A stretch of DNA of 5,562 nucleotides from Paracoccaceae bacterium (lineage in GTDB: Bacteria > Pseudomonadota > Alphaproteobacteria > Rhodobacterales > Rhodobacteraceae): NCBI GenBank assembly GCA_025458985.1, contig JALORM010000143.1:1-5562 (forward strand), written 5' to 3'. Below the pieces are notes generated by a model, which was not told where the DNA came from, searched no databases, and was given only the letters and a program-made list of their open reading frames with translations. Both the position numbers and the translations under genes were made by a program. Shown piece after piece: positions 1-5,562 of the stretch; position 1 is the stretch's first letter; every line of letters begins with the position of its first letter.

Positions 1-2045
1 TTCTTCACCTCGGCCACGACCTCGCCGAAGGTCTCCATCCCCTTCGCCTTCAGCATCGGCAGCATCTTCAGGAACGCCTCGGCGGTGGCGAGCGTGTCGC
101 CCATCGCCGTATGGCGGGCGTCCTCGGGGATCACGATCCCCAGCCGCTCGCTCAGCGCGTCGAGCGTGTGGGTCTGGTGGCTGCCGAAGACCACGGCCGA
201 CAAGAGCACGGTGTCCAGCACCGGATGGTCGAAGCGGTGTCCGATGGCCGCCTCGTGGCGGCGCAGGAACTCCAGGTCGAAGGGCGCATTGTGCGCGACA
301 AGCACCGACCCGGCCGCGAAGCGGTGAAAGCGGCGGCCGACCTCGGCGATGGGCGGCGCCTCGGCCACCATCTCGTTCGTCACATGGTGCACCGCGGTCG
401 CCGCCGCCGGGATGTTGCGGCCGGGGTTCACCAGGCTCTCGAAGGCCTCGCCCTCGACCCGCCGGCCGTTCACGCAGCGCACCGCCGCGATCTGCACGAT
501 CTCGTCGCCCTGGCTTGGCAGCAGGCCCGTCGTCTCGGTGTCGAAGACGACGTAGGACAGGTCCAGAAGCTTGCGGCTGGCCACCGCGTCGGTGCGCGCC
601 TTCGACAGAAGCTCGAAGTCGTAGGTCGCCGAGCGCGGCGCCGGGTGCGGCGGCGAAACCGCGGGCCGGGCCGAGCGGAGCGGCAGGTAGAGCCCCGCGC
701 GCCCGTCGATCCCGGCTTCGGGCCAGCACTCGGTGCCGTGCGTGCGCAGGACCGCGCGGCCGGTCACGTCGGCCAGGCCCACCTCCAGCGGCTGGTCGAG
801 CCAGCGGTCCAGCTCGGCCACCGGCAGCGGATCGCCGGTCCAGGCGAACTCCACCGCCGCGCCGGGAGGGTCGGCCGCAATCGCCACGCTGAGGCCCTCG
901 CCCCGACCGGCCGCCGACAGGTGCGCCGCAAGCCGGCTGACCAGCGCCACGACCTCGAAGGCGTCGCAGCGCAGCAGCAGCCGCTCGGCCGTGACCTTGG
1001 CCGCAACGCCGGTCGCGGCAAGCCGCGCCGAAATGCCGTCGGCGAGGTCCCGGGCGCGGGTTTCCGACATCGGCCACCAGTCTGCGCGCGCGTCGTCGTA
1101 GCGCCGGCCCAGCTCGGTGATCGCCGCGGTCAGCGCCTTGACCTCGCCCGCCAGCGCCGCGTCGAGCGCCTGCCCGCCCTCGGGGCCCATCGCTCCGAGC
1201 ACCGTCTGGAGGTTCGCGGCCGGCCGGCGGACACGGTCGAAGATTTCTTCCAGCAGCCGCTCGCGCTTGGCGTGCACGGCGAGGTCGGCGGTCACGTCGC
1301 GCAGCGTCAGCACGTAGCCCGGCAGCCCGCCTTCGTCCTCGGGCAGGCGCAGCAGGCGCATCCGCGCCGAGAGCACCCGCCCCTCCTCCACCGTCGCGCA
1401 CAGCAGGTCCGACGCCGCGTCGCCCTGTTCGGCCGCCAGAAGCCGCTCGTAGGCATGGGCGATCGGCGCCTCGCGCAGATAGTCGAACACCCGGCGGTCC
1501 AGCCCCGGGACAGAGTCGCGGCAGATCAGCTCGGCTGCCTGGCCGTTGTAGAAGACGATCGTGTGCTCGGGCGAGCACAGCAGCACCCCTTCGGGCACAT
1601 CCGCCAGAAGCGCCTCGAGCCGGGCCTTCTCGGTCGCGAGCCGCGTCGTCTCGCGCTGGACGGCAAGCGCAAGCGCGTTGCGCGTCTCGCTCAGCGATTC
1701 GGCCACCGCCTCGGCGGCCGGAGCAAGGTCGCCGAGGTACCGCGCGCGCTCGGCCTCGGCAGCGCTGTCGACATCGGCGTGGGCCTTGGCGCGCAGCCGG
1801 GCCGACAGCGCCTCGATGGCCTTGGCCACGTTCTCGTCGAACATGAGCCAGACCCAGGCGACGATGCCCAGAACGGCAAAGGCCGCCACGGCGCCCGCGA
1901 AGACGAAGGCCGACAGCGCCTCGGGGTGGCCGAAGCGGCGGTAGCCGACGAAAAGCCCGCCCGAGATCGCCGCGATGCTGCCCAGCGCGACCAGCGCAAA
2001 GAACAGGAAGACGCGCAGCCGCAGCGACAGGCGGGCAAGGGTCAC
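1..2045 (-). CDS. Membrane-anchored PAS / degenerate histidine-kinase-like protein fused to a DnaQ-type 3'-5' exonuclease (3' end outside window)
   Basis: The frame opens at GTG 2045 and runs 681 codons to the left edge without a stop. Residues 12-34 and 44-68 are membrane helices. The Arg-rich N-terminus (ARLSLRLR) implies a hairpin with both ends cytoplasmic. Residues 70-143 are a helical, HAMP- or coiled-coil-like linker, and 144-252 resemble a PAS domain (VPEGVLL ... IVFYN ... LRDVT). Residues 255-465 recall a histidine-kinase core: FDRVRRPAANL (269-279) aligns with the H-box SHELRTPL but has D270 in place of His, and the later ATPase-like part lacks clear N and G boxes. A Pro-rich linker (about 466-490) leads to a DEDDh exonuclease with Exo I D502-T-E504, Exo II H585-N-A-P-F-D590 and Exo III H645-T-A-M-G-D650, all catalytic residues intact. 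It is related to the DNA polymerase III epsilon/DnaQ exonuclease superfamily, but a membrane-bound sensor-like front end argues against a replisome proofreader. The substrate is unknown. The exonuclease domain is nearly complete, so little is likely to be missing. Confidence 0.9.
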   Translation of the reverse strand, partial: MTLARLSLRLRVFLFFALVALGSIAAISGGLFVGYRRFGHPEALSAFVFAGAVAAFAVLGIVAWVWLMFDENVAKAIEALSARLRAKAHADVDSAAEAERARYLGDLAPAAEAVAESLSETRNALALAVQRETTRLATEKARLEALLADVPEGVLLCSPEHTIVFYNGQAAELICRDSVPGLDRRVFDYLREAPIAHAYERLLAAEQGDAASDLLCATVEEGRVLSARMRLLRLPEDEGGLPGYVLTLRDVTADLAVHAKRERLLEEIFDRVRRPAANLQTVLGAMGPEGGQALDAALAGEVKALTAAITELGRRYDDARADWWPMSETRARDLADGISARLAATGVAAKVTAERLLLRCDAFEVVALVSRLAAHLSAAGRGEGLSVAIAADPPGAAVEFAWTGDPLPVAELDRWLDQPLEVGLADVTGRAVLRTHGTECWPEAGIDGRAGLYLPLRSARPAVSPPHPAPRSATYDFELLSKARTDAVASRKLLDLSYVVFDTETTGLLPSQGDEIVQIAAVRCVNGRRVEGEAFESLVNPGRNIPAAATAVHHVTNEMVAEAPPIAEVGRRFHRFAAGSVLVAHNAPFDLEFLRRHEAAIGHRFDHPVLDTVLLSAVVFGSHQTHTLDALSERLGIVIPEDARHTAMGDTLATAEAFLKMLPMLKAKGMETFGEVVAEVK

Positions 2046-2425
2046 GCAGCCCCCTCCAGCAGGCGCTTCACCTCGGCCTTGAGGTCCGCCACGTCGAACG
2101 GCTTCGAAATGAAGCCGTCGGCGCCGAGCGCCAGGCCCTTGCGGCGTTCCATCTGGTTGCCGCGGGCGGTCATCATCAGGATCTTGACGTCGGCAAGCGC
2201 GGGGTCAAGCCGCACCGACTGGCAGATCTCGTAGCCCGAGACCTCGGGCAGCATCACATCCAGAAGCACCAGGTCGGGGTGGTCGCGGGTGATCGCGGGC
2301 ATCGCCTCGGCGCCGTTGGCGACGCGGCTCAGCCGATAGCCCTCGCGACGCATCAGGTGTTCGAGCGCAAGGGCGATGTTGTCCTCGTCTTCCACGACAA
2401 GGATGGATTTGGCCGCTTCTCCCAT
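2042..2425 (-). CDS. CheY-like single-domain response regulator (receiver only)
   Basis: A 127-residue protein that is entirely a receiver domain. The strand SILVVEDED supplies the acidic Mg2+ pocket (E12, D13). D56 in LVLLDVMLP is the phosphoacceptor, T86 in MMTAR is the switch Thr, and K108 in ISKPFD is the conserved Lys followed by cis-Pro109. All residues needed for phosphorylation are present. There is no DNA-binding or enzymatic output domain after residue 127, so it must act by protein contact or as a phosphate relay. Its start lies one base after the stop of the membrane-protein gene, and its TGA overlaps the GTG start of the exonuclease gene (GTGA), so the two are probably translationally coupled. 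No intact histidine kinase is visible in the window. The obvious candidate partner is the degenerate kinase-like core of the downstream protein, which lacks a phosphoacceptor His, so the real phosphodonor may be encoded elsewhere. Confidence 0.93.
   Translation of the reverse strand: MGEAAKSILVVEDEDNIALALEHLMRREGYRLSRVANGAEAMPAITRDHPDLVLLDVMLPEVSGYEICQSVRLDPALADVKILMMTARGNQMERRKGLALGADGFISKPFDVADLKAEVKRLLEGAA
2053..2057 (-). promoter_or_regulatory. Ribosome binding site supporting the GTG start of the exonuclease fusion
   Basis: The minus strand reads GGAGG seven bases before the GTG at 2045, inside the last codons of the response regulator. The ideal spacing supports this non-ATG start. The first in-frame ATG, at 1844, would remove both membrane helices. 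Confidence 0.7.
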
Positions 2426-2426
2426 G

Positions 2427-2948
2427 TCATGCCTCCTTGCAGGCTGCCGCGAGAATGGGGTCGTCGTAAGGCAGCGGCCGCCAGTCGGACTCGGCCGGCA
2501 CGGCCTCCACGGGGAAGGGCGCGCCGGGAGGAAGCTCGATCCCCCGGCCGCCCGCACAGTCGATCATCAGCGTCGCGAGCCGCGTGCGCCCCCAGCGCTG
2601 GAACCAGTAGGCGTTCAGGAACCGCTGCCCATCGGCGGTCGCATGGCGGACCATGCGGCCGGTATCGGCGGCCACGAAACGGTCGGTGACCGGGACGAGG
2701 TAGCTCCAGGGCCGCCAGGGCGCGCCTCCGGCGTAACTCGCCACGACCTCCACGCCGGGGTCGAGCGTGGCCGAGACCCGCCTGAACCAGCTGTACTCCG
2801 ACCAGACCCCGAACCCCAGCATCACCGCGGCGATGCCCGCGGGCAGCGCCCACTTCGGCAGGCGCCGTCCGGTCAGCCGGTTCAAGAGCAGCACCAGACC
2901 CGCCACGCCGAACGCGGCCGCGATCATCGCGATGAATTCCAGAAGCAT
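2427..2948 (-). CDS. Hypothetical two-helix membrane protein with a probable periplasmic domain
   Basis: I do not recognise this 173-residue protein. Residues about 3-23 and 31-52 are hydrophobic helices. The loop between them (NRLTGRRLPKW) is strongly basic and therefore probably cytoplasmic, which puts the short N-terminus and the roughly 115-residue C-terminal part outside the membrane. That part contains Trp/Tyr-rich segments (W78, W81, Y83, Y114, W115, W119) and only two cysteines, in MIDC131 and near the end at C170. The IDC ... W156 ... AAC pattern recalls small secreted domains of the surface-adhesin-E type, where two cysteines close the fold; this resemblance is only suggestive. No enzyme motif is visible. 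It lies 39 bases after the cNMP/CBS gene and one base before the response regulator, so it is almost certainly co-expressed. A role as a membrane partner or extracytoplasmic sensor for the neighbouring signalling proteins is possible but unproven. Confidence 0.85.
   Translation of the reverse strand: MLLEFIAMIAAAFGVAGLVLLLNRLTGRRLPKWALPAGIAAVMLGFGVWSEYSWFRRVSATLDPGVEVVASYAGGAPWRPWSYLVPVTDRFVAADTGRMVRHATADGQRFLNAYWFQRWGRTRLATLMIDCAGGRGIELPPGAPFPVEAVPAESDWRPLPYDDPILAAACKEA
2432..2438 (-). promoter_or_regulatory. Consensus Shine-Dalgarno site that fixes the response regulator start
   Basis: The minus strand reads AAGGAGG, a full consensus, six bases before the ATG at 2425 and within the last codons of the upstream gene. 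It rules in favour of this start over an in-frame ATG at 2557, which would add an unrelated Pro/Arg-rich stretch before the receiver fold. Confidence 0.75.
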
Positions 2949-2952
2949 CGGG

Positions 2953-2958
2953 CCTCCC
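2953..2958 (-). promoter_or_regulatory. Ribosome binding site of the 173-residue membrane protein
   Basis: The minus strand reads GGGAGG, four bases before the ATG at 2948, inside a purine-rich run (AAGGGAAGGGAGG) that also offers a slightly more distant second match. It fills much of the 39-base gap after the preceding stop codon and supports the chosen start. I see no promoter in that gap. Confidence 0.6.
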
Positions 2959-2987
2959 TTCCCTTGCGCTTCGCTTTGTCGGGCGCC

Positions 2988-4811
2988 TCAGCCCAACATG
3001 CCCTTCCCGTGTCCCACGGCAGATTGCATCGTCCTGACCACCACGAAGGCATCGCGCAGATGGCTGCGCTCGAAATCCGAAAGGTCCGCCGGCGCCATGA
3101 AGTTGTCGGGCTTCTCGCCCGCCCGCGCGCGGCGCGCCTGATGGTCCAGCCGGACCTGGGCGATCAGGTCGTAGGCGTCGATCAGCGAATGCCCGCCCGA
3201 GGCGCTGACCACGCCCAGTTCCTCGGCCGCCCGCAGCCGGGCGCGGGTGTTGACGGCCGCGATCCGCCCCTGGAGCGCGTAGACCCGTCCGAGGTCCACC
3301 ACGGGAACCACGCCGTTCATCTTCAGGTCCAGCCGGTCCTTGTGCTCGCCCGAGCGGATCGTCGCGAAGCCGCGCAGCAGGCCCAGCGGCGGCGTGTGCT
3401 TCAACGAGTTCGAGATCATGTGCGCCACGAAGATCGTGTTCTTCGACGCGGCCTCCAGCGTCTCGGCCTGCAGCCCGTCGAACAGCGCCACGGTGCCGCC
3501 GATGGGGCGCAGGTCGAACATGACCGAGGCCAGCATCTGCGCCTCGGGGCTGGGCGTGCGCATCCAGCCTTCGAAGTACTGCCGCCAGACCCGCACCGGC
3601 TGCCGCCAGCGCGGGTTCGAGGCCATCATGTCGCCCGGGCAATGGACATAGCCGCTGGCGTGGAGCCCGTCGCAGACATGCCGCGCGAGCGCGGCGAAGT
3701 AGGCGTCGTCGGCCTCGGTCGCGGCATCGTCGAGGATCAGGCAGTTGTCCTGGTCGCTGACGCCGGTCTGCTCCTGCCGGCCCTGGCTGCCGCAGGCAAG
3801 CCAGAGGTAGGGCACCGGCGGCGGGCCAAGCTCGGCCTCGGCCATCTTCAGAAGCCGCCGTGTCACCGCGTCGGCGATGTCGGTGATCAGCCGGGTGACC
3901 ACCTCGTGCCGGTTCCCGCCCGCCACCAGCTGGACCAGCAGCTGCGGGATGCGCGCGGTCGCGCCGGCAAGGTCGGCGACGCTTGCCGCCATCGCCACGT
4001 CGCGGATGAGCTGGGCCGAGCTGACCGCCTGAAAGCGCGTCAGATCGGTCTGCGTGATGATCCCGACAAGGCGGCCGTTCTCGGCGATGGGCAGGTGCCC
4101 CACGCGATGCTCCAGCATCACGTGCAGCACGTCCGACCCCAGCGCCGTCGGCGGCAGCGCGGCAGGACGCGGCGTCATCACGTTGCGGATCGGGCCCGAA
4201 AGATCCATCGCCTCGGCCACAGCGCGGTTCGCGAGGTCGCGCACCGTGACGATGCCGACAAGCGTCTCGCCGTCCACGACGCCCAGGCACGAGATGTGGC
4301 GGTCGCGCATCAGCCGCGCCGCCTCGACGATCGGCAGGTCGGGCGTGCAGGTGACCGGGTCGGCCACCATCAGGTCGGTGACCAGAAGGGTGGTCAGGTC
4401 GGTCTTCTTGCCCTCGGCCGGGCGGCTGCGGTCGAAGAACCGCGCGAAGGCGGGATAGGCTTCCCGCAGGCGCCCGAACGCATCGGGCGGCAAGACCAGA
4501 AGCGCACTGGGCTCGACCGCCTGCGCCGTCGTCATCGCGCGCCCGTCGCGCGCCAGCCCGCGTTCGCCGAAACTGTTGCGCGCGGTCAGAAGCGAGATCT
4601 GCACGCCGTTGGTGTCGGTGATCGCGACGGCGCCGCTTTCGATGAGGTAGAGCCCTTCGAGCGTCTCCCCGGCGCGGTAGACGGTGTCGCCGGCACCGGC
4701 AGACCTGCGGCCGAAGGAACCGGCGACACGCGCCAGCTCGTCCTGCGGCAGGGTGTTGTAGGGGTGCACCGACTCCAGGAAGCGCGCGATCGAGGGTCCG
4801 GAGCTGTCCAT
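2988..4811 (-). CDS. Cyclic-nucleotide-binding / CBS pair / DUF294 nucleotidyltransferase-like regulatory protein
   Basis: A soluble 607-residue protein with a recognisable domain chain. Residues 10-125 form a cNMP-binding beta-roll; its phosphate cassette (F81 G82 E83 ... R91 A92) keeps the Gly-Glu and Arg that hold the cyclic phosphate in CAP-like domains. Residues 146-196 and 210-257 are two CBS motifs, each ending in a G-I-hydrophobic-T-x-x-D-L signature, a likely adenine-nucleotide sensor. Residues 285-420 are a DUF294 nucleotidyltransferase with GSQGRQEQ (341-348) followed by the metal-binding D353-x-D355 pair. Residues 450-600 are the helical DUF294 C-terminal domain. The architecture and the GlnD-like GS...DxD signature suggest transfer of a nucleotidyl group to a partner; no substrate is proven for the family, so this is inference. 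All key residues seen look intact. The ATG at 4811 is chosen because an in-frame ATG at 4895 would add a low-complexity Pro/Gly-rich tail and overlap the symporter. Linkage to an SSS symporter suggests control of transport or acetate metabolism. Confidence 0.93.
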   Translation of the reverse strand: MDSSGPSIARFLESVHPYNTLPQDELARVAGSFGRRSAGAGDTVYRAGETLEGLYLIESGAVAITDTNGVQISLLTARNSFGERGLARDGRAMTTAQAVEPSALLVLPPDAFGRLREAYPAFARFFDRSRPAEGKKTDLTTLLVTDLMVADPVTCTPDLPIVEAARLMRDRHISCLGVVDGETLVGIVTVRDLANRAVAEAMDLSGPIRNVMTPRPAALPPTALGSDVLHVMLEHRVGHLPIAENGRLVGIITQTDLTRFQAVSSAQLIRDVAMAASVADLAGATARIPQLLVQLVAGGNRHEVVTRLITDIADAVTRRLLKMAEAELGPPPVPYLWLACGSQGRQEQTGVSDQDNCLILDDAATEADDAYFAALARHVCDGLHASGYVHCPGDMMASNPRWRQPVRVWRQYFEGWMRTPSPEAQMLASVMFDLRPIGGTVALFDGLQAETLEAASKNTIFVAHMISNSLKHTPPLGLLRGFATIRSGEHKDRLDLKMNGVVPVVDLGRVYALQGRIAAVNTRARLRAAEELGVVSASGGHSLIDAYDLIAQVRLDHQARRARAGEKPDNFMAPADLSDFERSHLRDAFVVVRTMQSAVGHGKGMLG

Positions 4812-4819
4812 GCGTTCGG

Positions 4820-4826
4820 CCTTGCC
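4820..4826 (-). promoter_or_regulatory. Weak ribosome binding site of the cNMP/CBS/nucleotidyltransferase gene
   Basis: The minus strand reads GGCAAGG here; its AAGG core ends 8 bases before the ATG at 4811. This is a weaker match to the Shine-Dalgarno consensus than the sites of the three downstream genes. It nevertheless favours the 4811 start over the in-frame ATG at 4895, which would lie inside the symporter coding region. Confidence 0.45.
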
Positions 4827-4836
4827 AGGAGGGGAT

Positions 4837-4862
4837 GCGCCCCCCGGTTCCCCGGGAGGCGC
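4837..4862 (-). terminator. GNRA-capped intercistronic hairpin after the symporter gene (possible attenuator or mRNA 3'-end stabiliser)
   Basis: An 11-bp inverted repeat, arms 4837-4847 and 4852-4862, encloses a four-base loop. In the minus-strand transcript the arms pair perfectly except for one G-U at 4842/4857, and the loop reads GGAA, a GNRA tetraloop. It begins 13 bases after the symporter stop codon. The next bases read AUCCCCUCC, so there is no U-run and it is not a textbook intrinsic terminator. A partial terminator, or a structure protecting the symporter mRNA and setting unequal expression along the operon, fits better. It sits 25 bases upstream of the next start codon and leaves that gene's ribosome site free. 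Confidence 0.55.
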
Positions 4863-4875
4863 AGGCGTTCGGTGG

Positions 4876-5562
4876 TCAGTGGGCCTGGGCCGCACCCGCC
4901 CCTTTCGGGATGCGGATCGACTCGACCAGATCCTGCACGTGCTGCGGCGGCTCCTTGCTCATCGCCGAGACCGCGTAGGCCGAGACGAAGTTGACGATGG
5001 CGCCGACGGTGCCGATCGACAGCGGCGAGATGCCGAAGAAGTGGTTCGCCGCGACGTTCTCGTACACGTTCGTGCCGGGGATGAAGAACCAGCCCAGGTA
5101 GAGGAAGATGTAGACCGAGGTGAAGACCAGACCGGCCAGCATGCCGACGATGGCGCCTTCCTTGGTCACGCGCTTCGAGAAGATGCCCATCATCAGCGCC
5201 GGGAAGATCGTCGCTGCCGCAAGGCCGAAGGCCAGCGCCACCACCTGCGCGGCGAAGCCGGGCGGGTTGAGGCCGAGCCAGGTCGCCAGCGCGATCGCCC
5301 CTGCCATCGCGATCCGGGCGGCGAGAAGCTCGCCCTTTTCCGAGATGTTGGGATTGATCGAGCTCTTGATCAGGTCGTGGCTGACCGCCGACGAGATCGC
5401 AAGCAGCAGGCCCGCGGCCGTCGACAGCGCCGCCGCCAGACCGCCCGCCGCGACAAGCGCGACGACCCAGCCCGGCAGGGCCGCGATTTCGGGGTTCGCA
5501 AGCACCATGATGTCGTTGTCGACCTTGGTCAGCTCGTTCCCGACGAAGCCGCGTTCGGCAAG
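4876..5562 (-). CDS. Sodium:solute symporter (SSS/SLC5 family, acetate-permease-like), 5' part outside window
   Basis: This is the C-terminal 228 residues of an inner-membrane Na+-coupled symporter; the frame is open through the right edge and stops with TGA at 4876-4878. Hydrophobic helices lie at about visible residues 29-57, 83-100, 105-126, 139-161 and 183-204. The stretch ALSTAAGLLLAISSAVSHDL (about 45-64) is typical of SSS helices carrying the Na+-site Ser/Thr residues and ending in a conserved His-Asp. A short basic loop (FSKRVTKEG) and a hydrophilic tail ending GAAQAH follow. Overall it resembles the VC_2705-type acetate/cation symporter subfamily, so a small monocarboxylate such as acetate is the likely substrate. 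The substrate is inferred from family and neighbours, not from visible binding residues. Members usually run to roughly 550-600 residues, so more than half is missing. E. coli-type actP is a more distant relative, so no symbol is given. The CBS/nucleotidyltransferase gene starts 64 bases downstream. Confidence 0.92.
   Translation of the reverse strand, partial: LAERGFVGNELTKVDNDIMVLANPEIAALPGWVVALVAAGGLAAALSTAAGLLLAISSAVSHDLIKSSINPNISEKGELLAARIAMAGAIALATWLGLNPPGFAAQVVALAFGLAAATIFPALMMGIFSKRVTKEGAIVGMLAGLVFTSVYIFLYLGWFFIPGTNVYENVAANHFFGISPLSIGTVGAIVNFVSAYAVSAMSKEPPQHVQDLVESIRIPKGAGAAQAH

Noticed and set aside
1..2045. The long gene as the replicative proofreading subunit dnaQ
   Set aside because: The exonuclease motifs match the superfamily, but the membrane helices, the PAS region and the operon with a symporter and receiver do not fit a polymerase III core subunit, so no dnaQ symbol is given.
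1..2045. The long gene as an active sensor histidine kinase
   Set aside because: The His of the H-box is replaced by Asp and no N, G1 or G2 ATP-binding boxes can be found; the only intact catalytic set is that of the exonuclease.
111..2234. A 707-codon open frame on the plus strand
   Set aside because: It lies antisense to the exonuclease fusion and the receiver, has an Arg/Gly/His/Gln-rich composition with no recognisable domain, and arises from the codon bias of G+C-rich genes read backwards.
2353..4290. A 645-codon open frame on the minus strand
   Set aside because: It is out of frame with the cNMP/CBS protein and overlaps two further well-supported genes; its translation is Arg/Gly/Ala-rich with no domain.
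4837..4862. The hairpin as a classical intrinsic terminator
   Set aside because: The stem is strong but is followed by AUCCCCUCC rather than a U-run, and the downstream genes show no obvious promoter of their own, so complete termination seems unlikely.
4812..4895. A longer N-terminus for the cNMP/CBS protein from an ATG at 4895
   Set aside because: The added 28 residues are Pro/Gly/Arg-rich and translate the intergenic hairpin, and this start would overlap the end of the symporter gene. The ATG at 4811 leads directly into the conserved domain.
2376..4994. An 872-codon open frame on the plus strand
   Set aside because: It runs antisense through four gene boundaries and shows low-complexity Arg/His/Gln/Asp-rich sequence without membrane segments or motifs, while the minus-strand frames show clear domains.

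Overview
The window is about two-thirds G+C, and every gene I can support lies on the minus strand, so the locus reads from the right end to the left end. The base composition, the Ala/Arg-rich proteins and the gene order suggest an alphaproteobacterium, probably a Rhodobacterales (Rhodobacter/Paracoccus-like) chromosome. That taxon is an inference; no marker gene is present. I see no mobile element, tRNA, rRNA, CRISPR array or long non-coding stretch. The largest gap between genes is 64 bases.

In transcription order the window holds: (1) the C-terminal 228 residues of a sodium:solute symporter (SSS/SLC5 family, acetate-permease-like), cut by the right edge; (2) a 64-base gap containing a strong GNRA-capped hairpin; (3) a 607-residue protein with a cyclic-nucleotide-binding domain, two CBS domains and a DUF294/GlnD-like nucleotidyltransferase; (4) an unrecognised 173-residue protein with two membrane segments; (5) a 127-residue CheY-like receiver-only response regulator; (6) a long protein, cut by the left edge after 681 codons. 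This last protein joins two membrane helices, a PAS domain and a decayed histidine-kinase-like core to a C-terminal DEDDh (DnaQ-like) 3'-5' exonuclease with all catalytic residues in place.

Spacing becomes tight along the series: 39 bases between genes 3 and 4, one base between 4 and 5, and a four-base GTGA overlap between 5 and 6. Genes 3 to 6 therefore look like one transcription unit, possibly starting with the symporter. From memory of other proteobacterial genomes (for example the VC_2705 region of Vibrio), symporter, CBS/DUF294 and exonuclease genes tend to occur together. The receiver, the small membrane protein and the sensor-like N-terminus of the exonuclease look like lineage additions.

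The working idea is a regulatory module attached to uptake of a small carboxylate such as acetate. A protein able to bind nucleotides and possibly transfer nucleotidyl groups, a membrane-bound exonuclease with a sensor front end, and a phosphorylatable receiver are made together with the transporter. The exonuclease with a kinase-like front end is the most unusual object here.
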